DNA of 64,000 bases from Onchidella celtica (GCA_963931925.1 OZ007580.1:1468501-1532500); one strand, 5' to 3'. Shown: positions 42,571 through 54,845, counted from the stretch's first letter. Notes: a model not told the origin generated them from the sequence alone. Program-made: numbers and translations.

Positions 42571-42834
42571 TTCCACTGTTGCCAATATCAATATATATAT
42601 ATATATATAATTTTTTGTTTTTTTTTTCATTCGTTTATTTATTTATTCATTTATTTATTAATTAAATTTTTTTTTTTATATTATTTTTTTTTATATATTT
42701 TTTTTTTATTTCATTATATTTTTTATTATTATTTTTTTAATTATATTTTTTCTTAATCTCTTTTTCTTTTTCTTTTCATTTACTGCGACTCCTGACATTG
42801 CGCACCATCCCTGTCTTGTGCTCTGAGGCACTAT
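42571..42834 (+). other. AT-rich 3' region of the Penelope-like element
   Basis: Starts with (AT)n, continues as T-rich and TTTAT words to about 42775, then 60 bp of normal composition ending in the TAT target duplication (42832-42834). Confidence 0.6.
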
Positions 42835-44357
42835 TAGTGGACTGACTTAGCCTGAAGAAACCACTAAAACCTGCACTTCTGATTAGGAAGGAACTACTTG
42901 GCATAGCAATACCTTATACCAAACCAAAACATTTAATTTGCATAAATTAAAAATGGCCGCCACAAAAAAACAATGAAAACCATAACATGTTATATTTTTC
43001 AATCTAGAAAAGCTACAAATATAATTTTGGTATCTTTACTATGGTTTTCAATGGTGGAGAATTCAATGGAATGGAAAGAATTGCTATAAAATCATAAATT
43101 CTTTTATTAAAAATTTAAATAACAACCTGATAACCCCAAACTGACTGTGGTATAAAATAAGATAAGTAAAAAAGAAAAAAAACAACTAATGTAACTTAAT
43201 GTTTCCAGAATACATTTAACTAAATGTTTAGTGTGCTAAAAATAATAAAATGTAATAATCACAAATAACACCAAATTAAATTGGAATTTACATAAATCAA
43301 AGTGCGTCTGGCATATGACTCATAACATTAAAAAATGCATAGAGTATAATCAGCATCTTTTTTGTATCGCAACTCGTACAATGAATGAAAGAAATAATAG
43401 CTCATAGTATTCAAATATCTCCTTTGCACATTCTTAAAATATTGTAATAACAGTGGAATGATATGATAAAACTGCAAGGGGTAAAAATGGAAGGCATATA
43501 GTAGAACGAAAAAAAAAATGTAAACTAAAGTACACTGATAGTTTTTAACTAGTAACTATGTGACCTTAGTTCATGTCAGCAGGACAGTCTGTAGCCACTA
43601 AGACATGGGTAGTAATTACTCACTTAAGAATTATGCATTAAATATTCTGTTGATTATTCTTGTTTGACACACCTGTGTCTTCCATAACACATAATTTGCT
43701 CTGTACGATTTACTTGATTGGATTAGAACAAGTTGCCCGACAAGCACACAATGTGCTGCATTTTACCTTGGCTGCACAACATTTACAAGGTGGTTTGCAA
43801 ATCTTCTTGCAATGGCAAGTAACAAGAGTTTGAGTTTTGGAAATCAGTGGCAGCCTCCATCTATTTTTATCACTTTCCTTCATCCAACCCCATTTTGAAG
43901 GATCAGGCATAGCAGGGCAATTGATCAATGTTTGTCCCCATATATGACCTGCTTGATGTGCTGCCCGAAGAGTGTGTTGAAAGAGATCATCTTCTGAAGG
44001 GGGGGGGGGGGGTGGGGCATATGTTTAAAGTCTTTGCCTTTGTAAATGAAAAGTTCAAGGCGAGTAGCGTTGACAGATGTGATCTCTGAGGAATTGTTGT
44101 AGAGTCGTACAACAAATGCCTCTATGTAGGACATGAGATCATCATCAATCCATTGTGGAAATGTTGATAAATGGAGCAGGGCTGGAGTTAGGTCTGGAAA
44201 TTCTTGCCACCCATTCCAAGCTGTTTTCTTCCCCTTCTCGTAAAGTACTGAAGTGGTGTCGTACCCTGTCAGGGAGTGAAAGGCTAACAAAGCTCGAAAC
44301 TTTGCTGGGCCCAGGTGTTGTGCAATAAGGTGAGCAGGAATGTATTTGTGCGCATTA

Positions 44358-44508
44358 GGCCCCGCGCGCACTATGTTAAAATTAACCACCCTTTCAGTGC
44401 AAACAATCTTTCGCGTGGCGTACAGCACGGTAAACTCTTTGCCAAGCAAGCAAAAATCTGCGTTTGCACGCCGTGCAGCAGGCGAAACGGGATAGTGGGC
44501 GAGGCCTC
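44358..44508. mobile_element. Harbinger-like MITE inside the nuclease gene
   Basis: The 151-bp block has GGCCCCGCGCGCACTATG on the left and, inverted, GAGGCCTCGCCCACTATC on the right, and TTA on both sides (44355-44357 and 44509-44511). Ignoring the block and one TTA leaves the surrounding nuclease frame in phase, which supports exact boundaries. Confidence 0.65.
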
Positions 44509-45249
44509 TTACCAGATCCAAGAGAAATCCACAACTCATCCAGACAGAAGAGATCTTGAACACATGAGACAACAATAACCACAACATCACTGTCGCTGGA
44601 ACGAATTATGATCCGTTTGAAATTGTGAAGTGTGGCATCAGGAACATGGATGAAAGTGCGGGTATCTGTTTCTTCGTGTGTACAGGAAGCAAGCCCTTGT
44701 GATGTTGATCTGACGGGAGAACTGAGCACATTTTCTCCAAATGTAGAAACTATTTCTTTGCCCTCTACACATATGTTCTGGATTTGTTCTGCTAATATAG
44801 AAAACAACTCTGTTTTATTTGCATCAACACGCAAAAACGTCTGCCAATTTCCTGGCATTCTGGAAGATAATGTTACGTGTTGCCGAACACCTTCACCTCG
44901 TCTTTGCCGAGTACCAAACTTCAGGCTGTCAGGTTTGTATATGTCCCATACAACATCCAGTCGAGAAACATTTTGAAGGCAAGAAAGAATGTAAGGTACA
45001 AAAACATGGTCAGTATATTCCTTGAATGCTGACACAAGACCCGGCCTTAATGACTGTTCAACAAAAGCTCCATCGAGAATCTTAACATCAGCAGTGGGAG
45101 TCGAAGCTGAAAATTCTACCTCTGATTCCAAGTGTTTTATGATTTCAGATTTGGTTCCTTTGTTCATCTGGCCCGCTGAAGAAAGGCTTGGTGGAATTTC
45201 ACTATTCTCGTGAGAAAAGATGTCCTCGTCAATTTGCCTTCCCGCATGT

Positions 45250-46487
45250 TGTCACGAGCAGAGTTAGGGTCTTGGGGAGCATTCGACTGCACGAGAGGCA
45301 GCTAACTCACACTCGGACACATCCACACAAGAAAAGTATTAAACAACTAGAGTATCTATATATGTCAGGCCGGTCAGGCCATGTTTTACATAAATATTAA
45401 TAAACAAAACAAAAGACAATAGAGGTATATTCAAAGCAATAAATTCTAATTACTAACTTAATCTATGATATTCATGTAATTATGGTTCCTTATTGGATGT
45501 ACTGCAATCAATAGCAAATAGGTATATTATACGAAACTAGATATCAATTTAAAGTGACAGTTGAGTCGCCACTGGCCAGTCGCCAGGCAAACTCCCTAAA
45601 TCATATGGGCTTGAATGTTAGGAGAGCCCAGTACGTTCCAAGCCTACAGAACCACACTTCGGCTTGTAGGTAATTACGCAGTTGCAAAAAAACTATTTAT
45701 ATATATGCACAATCATTATTCAATTCATCAACAATGTGCCATATTACTTCAATCATACTATGGAAATAATTCTATAACACAGGCCACTCGTCGTCGAGTG
45801 CCAGCTGGGGTTTCCTTAGACTTCCTATGAGGCTGTGGTTCTCTCTCTATCTCTGATCTTCTATTATGCTTGAACAAATCAGATATATTACCATTGGTCA
45901 CGCCTACTGGTAGGCGCGAACATCAAAATAGCGCAGCGTGGGCTTTCAAAGGTCAGCCCACTCAGACCTTTCTTTCTAGAGCTCAGTCAGTCCGTTAGCA
46001 AGGACTTCTAGTCTTCAAACCACACAGTTCAGGTACTGGCCAACCGGAGATACTTCACGACACGATGCTTCTGCTCGTCTGTATTCACCTAATCTGAACG
46101 TTACACGATGTTATATACTATCTAACTACCCAGCGTGCTAGTCCGCTGGCCCAATTAGTTCAGCTATCTCATAGGTCGAAACCTCCCACCATTTTAATTG
46201 TAGTAATACGTCTGCACTATTCTACCAGCCAGTTAACGTGCAAAAACTTGTCTAGTCATACTTAACAATGTCAACTATCCCCACCTTGTTTCACCCCTAC
46301 TCCATTACTTATTAATCACGAACATTAAAACCGACAAGCGTGACTCTAAGTTTAACTTTACATTTATTTACTCACCAACTATAATTCGCGAGGGTCCTTC
46401 AAGGCCACCAGCCAATTTCTCATGGCCCTGGTAAAACAACAACAACTCACTCTCTGCGTGAGTTTTAACAACATCCGAATCATGACA
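45250..46487 (-). mobile_element. Solo LTR inside the nuclease gene (1238 bp)
   Basis: It starts TGTCACGAGC and ends CGAATCATGACA with the duplication CATGT on both sides (45245-45249 and 46488-46492). Its length and terminal words resemble the LTR of the Gmr1-like element (1233 bp; TGTCGCGG...TTGACA), but the interior is diverged. Without it and one CATGT, the nuclease frame is continuous. Confidence 0.8.
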
Positions 46488-47563
46488 CATGTCCTGAAAG
46501 CATCATGTGCACTACTTGAGGTCTTTTTTCTTTGAGAGATGCAACGTCAGACTGTTCTTTGCTTTGTGGAAATTTTGTTGAAAACACTGGCAATTTGTTG
46601 GGGTGAATCTTTGCTGACCATGGAATTGAAGCTTTTTGTATTCGCTGTGAAAAAAATTCATCATACTTCTTGCTTCCAGTTTCAGTGATAGTCATCACTG
46701 TGCTAACAATATTGTGGCCCATGACTTGAGATGTTTCTAGTGAGACCAGATCACCGGTATCTTCTAAAATTGCCTAATTCAGAAAATGCATTAATCAACG
46801 AGTTTGTATCGTCTTTGAAAGTTTCTTGGAATTTTTTGTACTGCTCATGATGTTTGTTTTTTAAGGACGGTGGAGTCTGCTCAAATTCTTCTGTTATTCG
46901 TGCGAGCTCGGGTCCTGCAATCATAAACCTTCTGGGAGCTTCAGGGTCTTCAGTGAGTCCAATAACACCCCCATCACCTTTTTACTGTGAAAATGAGCTG
47001 CTCATGCATTTGGTCAAGAGTGTGACAGGATAAAGATAGTCTGTTTTCCGCCCAACAAATCTCCCCCCCCCCCCCCACAAACTCTTTGTAGATCTATGGA
47101 TGCATTTCCTTCAGTGCACACATGTCTCGCAAGTGAATGGGCAGATTGCGTGCATAATGTATGGTCTAGAGCGAAAATCCATGGCATAAGGTGTTGAAGA
47201 CTTTCAAGGTACAAATGAAAATTGGCTGTACGGCTTAAAGTACACAAAAATTGAAATTTTGGGTAAAGCAGACCTTATATGCAAATTTTATCCCTTCTAA
47301 TGAATTCAGCACCCTTTTAAACCTATATACAGACACCTTTGGTGCATTTATGCCATATTTTAACTAGAAGTTATGCTTCTTTCTAATTGGTGGTACTGTT
47401 CCGTGGCGGCCATTTTTAATTTATGCAAATGAGGGTCAAATTATGCAGCCACAACTTGTGTCCTACCCTAAAATTTCTTAGATTGGTACAGGCTACTTGT
47501 GTGCCAAAAGGCAGCTTTCTAATCAGAAGTGCAGGCAATGTTGCCTAAGTCAGCCCACTATAT

Positions 47564-47704
47564 AATTATGGCGCCTTCATCTTGGTTACTAATCAAATGC
47601 GTCACTTCGAGCTTCCCATGCTTTTGGCGGACGGACGTGCTTTGGTGCTGCTAACGAAGCAAGAACTCGCAGCTAAGTAAGCTGTTTCACTTCGTTCCTG
47701 TTGA
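47564..47704 (+). other. Penelope-like 3' segment between transposon and pseudo-LTR
   Basis: Short non-coding piece. Its end, CCTGTTGAAATAAGGCGAAA, runs into the pseudo-LTR and resembles a degenerate hammerhead core (see findings). Confidence 0.45.
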
Positions 47705-47831
47705 AATAAGGCGAAAGCCGAAAATTTGTGTATTTTCTGTCTTCTCTTTAGTTTGCTTTGTATTGTTTGGGTTTTATTTCTCACGCGGGGCTTTGCAACA
47801 TACAACTTTTTCTTTTTGCCCAATTTTGACT
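47705..47831 (+). repeat. Sense pseudo-LTR of the Penelope-like element
   Basis: Inverted match to 41862-41989. It contains the stem GGCGAAAGCC followed by GAAAA. Confidence 0.88.
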
Positions 47832-48786
47832 TCGCTTATAGCCCTGCTGCGACCCCACAGTTTTTCTGTGGTTTTTATGATATTTCGTAAATTTAAAAGA
47901 TGTGTCCAGATTTTGCTGTTTTATAAGGAGTAATGTCATTGTACGTCTGTTGTGCAAATGCTGTAGATGCAAAAACGCACATGTCTGGTTGTATCTGGTT
48001 CAGTCAAAGAACTCTTTCATAAATATGACCATGACATAGAATGTTGTTTGGGGGGGGGGGGGGGCGTAGTCTTGATTACAATGCCAAATAGAGTAACCAC
48101 TGAGTTGTGTTCACTGAGCTCTGTGATATTAGTCTTTTTCCTTCAATTATGAAGGGATGTGGTGCGAATTGTTGCATTGTTGACATGAATGATACGCGCA
48201 CGTCGACGGACAGAATTTGGCGAATTGAACCGTCTCGGCTCTTACATCAGTACATGTATTTATTTTAGATCGTTATAATGGGGACATCGTGTTTGACACA
48301 GAAAACGTGCCATGGAAAACTGTACCTCAATGAAGCTGAAATCAACGCGTTTCTGAATGATGTGTTAAACTGTCATCATCATCACCACTATTGAATATTA
48401 CCATCATTAAAGAAATCAGCAACAGTAAAACTAAAAATCAAGCAGAAGATCCATTCAATCCAGTCAATCTGTTCATCCATTTATCCACTCCAACCCATCC
48501 ATCCACTCACTTCTGATCCATCAACATCAGCTGTTTATCAATCAATATTTAATCAACAACATCCACTGCAGACACCGCCAGCGTTTATAAACTGATGATG
48601 AGCAACTGACAAGACAAACTCACCACAATGAGAAGATCCAGATTTTATTGAGATTTGCAATATGAAGAAAAAGTGAAAACAAATTGTCTGTACAAATAAA
48701 AACTTTCAACAGTTTATAAAACAGCAGTATTAAAATCAACAAGAGAGGAGTTGAAAATCAAAACTTAATAACAATTTGACATAATT
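47832..48786. other. Intergenic stretch without supported gene
   Basis: Includes a G run of about 15 bases (48050-48064) and CATCCATCC-like words (48470-48510). Nothing else recognised. Confidence 0.45.
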
Positions 48787-49262
48787 AGTGATTTGAGGCC
48801 CTGAAAGAAACTTGGTATCCAATACTACAAATTTATGATTTGAGACCCTTAAGAACCCTGGTATCAAATCCCACAAATTTGCAATTTCAGGTCCTTTAGA
48901 AAGCTGGTATCCAATTTTACGAATAAGCAATTTGAGGTCCTTTAAAAAGTCGGTATTAAATACTGTGTATAGTGATCTGAAGCCCTTCAGAAAGTCTGTA
49001 TCGATTACTACCTTTTAGTGATTTGAGGCCTCTCAGAAAGTTGTCGGACACTACGTATTAGCAATTTGAGGCCCTCCAGAAAGTTGTCGGACACTACGTA
49101 TTAGCAATTTGAGGCCCTCCAGAAAGTTGTCGGACACTACGTATTAGCAATTTGAGGCCCTCCAGAAAGTTGTCGGACACTACGTATTAGCAATCTGAAG
49201 CCCTCCAAAAAGTTGTCGGACACTACGTATTAGCAATTTGAGGCTCTCCAGAAAGTCTGTAT
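48787..49262 (+). repeat. 43-bp tandem repeat with a homogenised core
   Basis: The unit contains CAATTTGAGGCCCTCCAGAA and GTTGTCGGACACTACGTATT. From about 49020 to 49262 successive GTCGGACACTACG words start 43 bp apart and are nearly identical; from 48787 to 49020 the same unit (GATTTGAGGCCC...TTGGTATC) is recognisable but diverged and slightly longer. Confidence 0.85.
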
Positions 49263-52200
49263 GGCATATTACCTACTGCTTCAATAAAGTTGAAAATCGC
49301 AGATGCCTTAATGATGAAAGAACAAACGTGAAAATCCCAGTCACTTAATTTACTTGATGTTACCACAGTAAAAAAAGCTCATCTAAAAGAAACAAAACGG
49401 GACTGCACATACAATTTACAATGTTTTGATTTTCAACTCCTCCAGAATTCTTCACAAAATCGGTATTTTCACAGAATTGTTGCATTATTACAATGCAGTA
49501 GTGGCTGTATGCATGAACTTGGTGTAAATCCGCCCATTTTGTATCATGGTACAGGCTTAGTGGTACGTACGGTCACCTTGGTGTGACCTCAAATTTAGTC
49601 GGTATGCCTAAACTAAAGTTACACTTACCTCTACCTATGCATCAGTTGCCGCTTACGACTGTAACAAAAATTGACATGGCACATGCCAAAAATTTGTATC
49701 GGCCAATAAATGCCACGAGAAAACAACTCCAATCAAAACAAAACTAAGAGTTAGGGGTGAGTAGAAACCCATTTTTTGTCCTTGGCCCGTGAAGTCCTGG
49801 GTTGGAATAAAATATTAGTTACTACCTTCCTTTCTTTTTAGAGTACGCCTCTTTCCCAAGCTTGTTACGCATCGCAGAGCTGATTTAGTCATCCTCGGAG
49901 GAAGTGTAAAGTAAGTTATGAACCGTCTGCACATAGGTGTATGCTTATGCAGAGTTCATGCATACCGAGTTGCATTTTGCACCGGCGCTTAAGGCCTACA
50001 CCACCATGTAACCAGTTAAGCACAGTTTATGCATACGGCCACAGGTCCTCAACCAGAAAGAACATGGTAAAGAATTGAATGGACACATAAGCACTTGGAT
50101 CAGTTGAGTTACCAAGCCCGCCAGTGGTTTCCTACCACAACACACACCTCACACCTCTCTACATACAACAAATGGGAAACAAATAGAAAAAAACAAAAGG
50201 GTAAAATTTAAATAAAGAAACCTTTGCCCAAGAGGTCTCAAGTCTGAATCTTTCTTGGAGGTAGTGTCTAACCTAACACATTTCTAGCATCATGCATAAA
50301 GGGGTGGGGGGGGGGGCAGCTCGATCTGGTGTCTAATGTAAGAACAACAAAACAATCATCTTCCTCTCTGGGGTCTCCTAGCCAGACCCCCCACCCCAGG
50401 CATCCCCCTTGCTGCTTCAGTTTGTTTTCTCACACTGTTTAGCTGTTGCTAGGCACATTTACCAGGCAAACTTCAGATTGTTGCCCTAAAGTTATTTCAG
50501 GTAACATAAAAACAGAATCTCCATATGTTTACAAAACAAAAGAAATGTTATGCTAAAGGACTGACTTGATCATGTTGTGAACTTCATTAATCTTCATGAA
50601 TGTCAGCAAGTTTACTACACCAGATTAGAGTGAGCCAAAACAAGACGAAGATACCACTGAGTCTATCAGGAAACCACATCACTGTGAAGGGCCTAGAGAT
50701 GTTACAGGAGAGGTTAAAAAATGTTTTACTTAACAAGTAGTCCTCATCTTAAATACATTTTTAGTTTTAGTTAAACTAAATGAACATGGGAAATAATGTA
50801 CCCTGATAATCGACAGAAAACACAAAATTCTTTCAAGGAATTCATAAATTATTTGGCAAGAAAAGTGTTATCGTTACCTGCAGGAGTGGAAATTTACAGA
50901 TGTGGTTTCAAGATAGACCAGAAATGTAACTGGAGGTTTCAGGAATGAAATGACCCACTTGTCTAGTGGGAGTGGGAGGGAGTGGGGAAATTGTCAGGTT
51001 TATTGATCTGTCACAAGTTTTATGTTCTGTCCACTGAATATTTTTACATCTGATTTACAACAGGGTATTTTACAAGTAAATAAAAGCTCTGCATGTGGGG
51101 TATATACAGCAAGCATTGTCACCCTTTTAGTGGAGGCGAAAACACGGATCTAAATGGCATGCTACACATTTGGTAACTACATGTACCAATATCTGTTTGA
51201 AAACTCAAAACAAATGGCCACTACTCTGGCAGGTAAACACAAACTATGGCGAGGTAACTGAAATGCTCAAGGCCTTTGGTGAGGAATCCAAAGACAACTA
51301 TAATGAACCAGATGGAAGAAATTCTTGCAAGTCAAGAGCTGGAGAGGTACTGCAACGGTACATTGTGGAGTGTGTGGGGCCAGAGGGTGCATGAGGATAA
51401 CAAAAGGTCTATCTATTGAAGTTGAAAGAGCCTCCACTGGTGTCAACATTTCATATTATTGCAATTTGTCTCTTAGTTAACCCTAGTGCAAAGGCCTTTC
51501 TAATTGAAAACTGTCCCGGGTCCCATCATGAACCCACACAAGTGTGGTGGACTCCATTTTACAGAAGGAGAGAAAAAAACTGTATTGAGTTGTTCTCTTG
51601 ATTTTAAGTACTTTTAGTTAAATAAACATTTGAAATGTGGTATTTTTCCTAAATCTAGAGACAAAACTATAATTCTGACAAGGAGTTCATAGAATATTTG
51701 ACAAAAATGAGTTGTCATAGTTTTATGTAGCTGTGCAGTTTCATGGAGGGACCAAAATCTTATCTGTAGCATCCTATGACATAATGACAATCTCAACCTG
51801 CCTGGAAAAGGAATGTTGTCTACAAGTGCACACAAAACAAATACATCAATGAAAGGTCCAGTCTCTTTCCAAAGCTTCAGACATATTGCAGAACTAAAAT
51901 GGTAATATGTGGGATGCAGTGAGCTTTTACTTGCACTCACACTGACTTCCAATGTTATGTAATGCATAAGACCAATTACTATTGGTAGCAGTCTGAAAGT
52001 ACCTCAGCCTTGCTTATTTTACTGCAGAACTGTATGAAAGGGAGGGGATACTGTAGAATGTGTTTACCATATGTACATATTTAGCTCTGATATTCATAGT
52101 GACTTCAATTTCTCAGAAATGTCTTGTCTTTTATTATATGTACAGAACTCAAAATGTCATGTTGCCAACTTAAGCCTGGTTTTCTCATGCACACTGACAA

Positions 52201-54218
52201 ATGTTACTGTTGCTACTTAGTGTCAAATAATAATCATGCAAACCAGTAAAACTGGGCTTTTGATTTTCACACAGATCAGCAGAAGAAAATTTACCACTGT
52301 ATTCCTGAATGTCACTAATCTGTTGCCAACTGACTAAGAAAACTATAACAATTTCATTCTCACTGACACATACCATCACATTCACTTTCACTGCATGAAA
52401 TCTGAGCTCAGTATAATGAGTATCTCAGTTCATGGTCAGGTTGATAATATTGTAATCAACAATTCTGAATGGTTTCTGTATTTTGGATGATCAGCAAAAA
52501 TTGACCCAGCTGGAGGTGAATAAAATTTGCTGTGTCATAATGACAAAACTCATTTGACTTGTCCCTGAATAATTTACCACAGAAAACAAAAAAACAAAAA
52601 AAAACTCAAGAAAAACTCTTGAATCCACATTTTTATCTGAACTATTTTTTCTCTCATGGCAGATCAATATTTTTTCATTCAGATCTTGTCGTTCATTGGT
52701 CAGGAAGTATGGGGAAGACTGACAGTTAAACAAACTGCATAATATTCTTTCATTTCCATGTACACACACACACCCACTAACACACACACACACACAAATC
52801 TTCATGCCTTTCCCCATGGGACTGGCCAAAAGACAAATTGGCCTTGAAACCTGGAATGCCCCCAGTTTCTCTCTGTGATATCCAGAGCAATTAACCAATG
52901 TCAGATTTCAGGTTTTCACTTCCAACATTGACGCTATCTTCCTAAACACAATGTTTACTGAGTCAGACATAACTTCAGGTCATCATTATCTTGACATTTA
53001 ATGAGACGACCAAGACACCACCAATCTGATAGTTTTAACAACCATCAACCTTTAAAATGGTGACAGTGACAATAATATTTGGGAAAAAAACATTCTAAAA
53101 CATGAGAAAAAATGCAAGACACCCCTAAAACTGGTGTCCGTGACATTCTCAAATATCTTCCCTCTAAGTTCAATGAAAGTTAGTTTTTCCTCAAGTCACA
53201 ATATGAACAACTGCAAAACTACTAAAATTCTTGCAAAGTTCAATAAAGGAACTGAAGTTTCTGCTCTTAAACACAGACACCAGCAAAAGGCTCAAACAAG
53301 ACGTTTTCATTCAGATTTTGTACAGTTTTACATTTCTTGTTTTTTGTCTGCACATCAGATCATAAGTCACAGATGCAGAAAATTAGTTCGCACAGAAAAA
53401 TCATGACTACTTTCTAAGTCATGCTTGCATCATCTGGATCATTCTGTCTTTGATACAACTGTCATTTCGTTGCTCCTGTTTAATATTTGTAAATTCATCT
53501 CAGTGTCCAAGTTTGATGAAACCTAAATCAGGAAATGGTACACTGGCAAAGCCCAGGTCTCTAATATTAACTTCATTTAGAAGCAACTTCACACTGACCA
53601 CAACAGTAGACAAACAGGGTCAACAGAAAGGCAATTTGAAAATTAGGCAAGTTAACAACAAGTCAGGTAGCACTGAACAACCAACAAACCAGTTTCTCCA
53701 GTCTCAGGCTGTGATAGGCTGATACACCAGCATCCTTAAGATAATCACAATGGTCAAAAATATGATACAGAACTGTTGTTTTCTTTTTTGTACAACTGTT
53801 TCCAGCAGTCATTCATAAATCTTTCTGTTTCCTTCCCTGAGAATGAAGAATGCACTGATATAACAGACAATCAAAACTGCTTGCACTGTCCCACTGTCAA
53901 CATCTCTCACACACACTACAAATGTCCCATCACACATTGATATCACATCTGAATTCTTACCGCTGGCTCCCCATGTCAATTATCACTAAACACGAGTTCA
54001 GGAGTTCACACATCTTGGTATGATCACTTTGCATAACTGAAAATATAGAAAATCCACACACACAAACTTTTATCGGACATTTCAGCTGATCGTCACATCT
54101 ACATCTGTCTGGCACATCCAGTGTCATTTTCCACAAATTTCAGACGCTGTTAAAAACTCCCAGCTGTTGGCAGAACTTGAATTCCATCACCCACACAAAC
54201 TCTGACATCTCATACCAG
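49263..54218. other. Intergenic or 3' UTR stretch downstream of LIPT2
   Basis: About 5 kb with no recognisable protein, RNA gene or transposon end. It is likely to include the LIPT2 3' UTR at its right end (an AATAAA on the minus strand lies at 52131-52136, among others). A G run is at 50306-50317 and a CA-rich patch at 52761-52797. Confidence 0.4.
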
Positions 54219-54450
54219 CTACCACATTGGAGTGAGTTTTGCTGCCACAATCTCCTTTTCTGGCTCCACTGAAGAAGAAAGAGTTGACATGTGTCGCAGG
54301 CCATACTCAGCCCTATGAGCAAGTCCCACAGGATTGGACCCAAACTCTGAACTTTGAGGTGATGACCGAGGTGGCACATCCATGGATTGGAGTTCTGATT
54401 CTTCAAGCATTGTCAGCTCCAAATCACAGTCAAAAACATCCTGGAAACTC
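54219..54450 (-). CDS. LIPT2: LIPT2 exon E (C-terminal end)
   Basis: After a TTTACAG acceptor the frame completes the Arg codon split from exon D and reads SFQDVFDCDLELTMLEESE, then a Ser/Pro-rich tail, ending at TAG (54219-54221). In octanoyltransferases the last conserved stretch is a helix of the type PFLxxFxxxFxC, and here it spans the D/E junction (KPFL, then RSFQDVFDC). The remaining 65 or so residues exceed the usual C-terminus (human LIPT2 has only about ten residues after the Cys), so this is a lineage-specific extension. No transmembrane segment or known domain is visible in it. Confidence 0.82.
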
Positions 54451-54544
54451 CTGTAAAGTGGTCAGAAGAAAACATCAACAGAAAGGCAGGTTAGGCTTGA
54501 GCAGTTCTACACTGCCACACTAAACTAAACTGTATAAAACAAAC

Positions 54545-54845
54545 AGAGAGCGCTATAAACAATCTTTTTTGCCATCCGCAATTCGGGGCAGCAGTGTTTC
54601 TTGATGTGGTATGCCGTTGTTAGTTTTTCCTAACGGATTGTTCTTACAGTGTGTGTGTGTGAGCAATGTTCTTACTTGTTGGTAATGCTATGTGAGCAAT
54701 GTGCGTGTGTGTGGTGTGCGTTAAAGACCTGTAGGTCTTAGATATTGTATTTACTGTTGTACTGTTACTGAATGCTGTGACAACAAATTTCCTGGAAACA
54801 GGATAATAAAGTCATATCTTATCTTACCTTATCTTATCTTATCTT
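54545..54845 (+). mobile_element. Retroposon 3' end with (TATCT)n tail
   Basis: The run ACAAATTTCCTGGAAACAGG, then ATAATAAAGTCATATC and repeated TTATC words is the typical 3' end of a widespread invertebrate non-LTR family. No coding part remains. Confidence 0.5.

Larger units (their letters stand above)
43710..47250 (-). pseudogene. PIN/XPG-like nuclease with CXC tail, copy 2 (broken, interrupted)
   Basis: Read on the minus strand from about 47250: FHLYLESLQHLMPW and FALDH, YARNLPIHLRDM, LDQMHEQ, DGGVIGLTEDPEA, MIAGPELARITEEF (about 46900), LPVFSTKF, then after the solo LTR HENSEIPPSLS, LDVVWDIYKPDSLKF, MPGNWQTFLR, CTHEETDTRTFIH (near 44650), SSDSDVVVIVV, and after the MITE IPAHLIAQHLG and FHSLTGYDTTS, ending with WGWMKESDKNRW and CHCKKICKPPCKCC...LCACRATC (43710-43830). 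The acid triplets of a FEN/XPG-like fold are ExDT, DSD and GYD (GCD in copy 1). It keeps an N-terminal region that copy 1 lacks. A stop and frameshifts occur at 46960-47090, near 46765 and in a C run at 43990. Confidence 0.7.
42835..47560 (-). mobile_element. Academ-like PIN/CXC transposon, copy 2, inserted in the Penelope-like element
   Basis: The ends are TAGTGGACTGACTTAG on the left and, inverted, TAGTGGGCTGACTTAG on the right, flanked by TAT on each side (42832-42834 and 47561-47563). The TIRs are about 130-160 bp and share CCTGCACTTCTGATTAG and TTGCATAAATTAAAAATGGC. The minus strand carries a gene of the same type as copy 1 but strongly diverged. The shared TAGTG tips, 3-bp duplications and protein type show that both copies belong to one lineage. 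A solo LTR (45250-46487) and a MITE (44358-44508) have inserted into the gene; without them the element is about 3.3 kb. Confidence 0.8.
41862..47831 (+). mobile_element. 5'-truncated Penelope-like element with inverted pseudo-LTR ends, split by a DNA transposon
   Basis: A 128-bp block at 41862-41989 recurs inverted at 47705-47831, nearly identical. Just inside the left block, a plus-strand frame encodes a GIY-YIG endonuclease end of a Penelope-like protein (42034-42570). Sense pseudo-LTR at the 3' end plus a partial inverted pseudo-LTR at the truncated 5' end is a known Penelope insertion structure. The 4.7 kb between the coding frame and the right block is almost all a separate TIR transposon (42835-47560). 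The reverse transcriptase region is missing. Confidence 0.75.
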
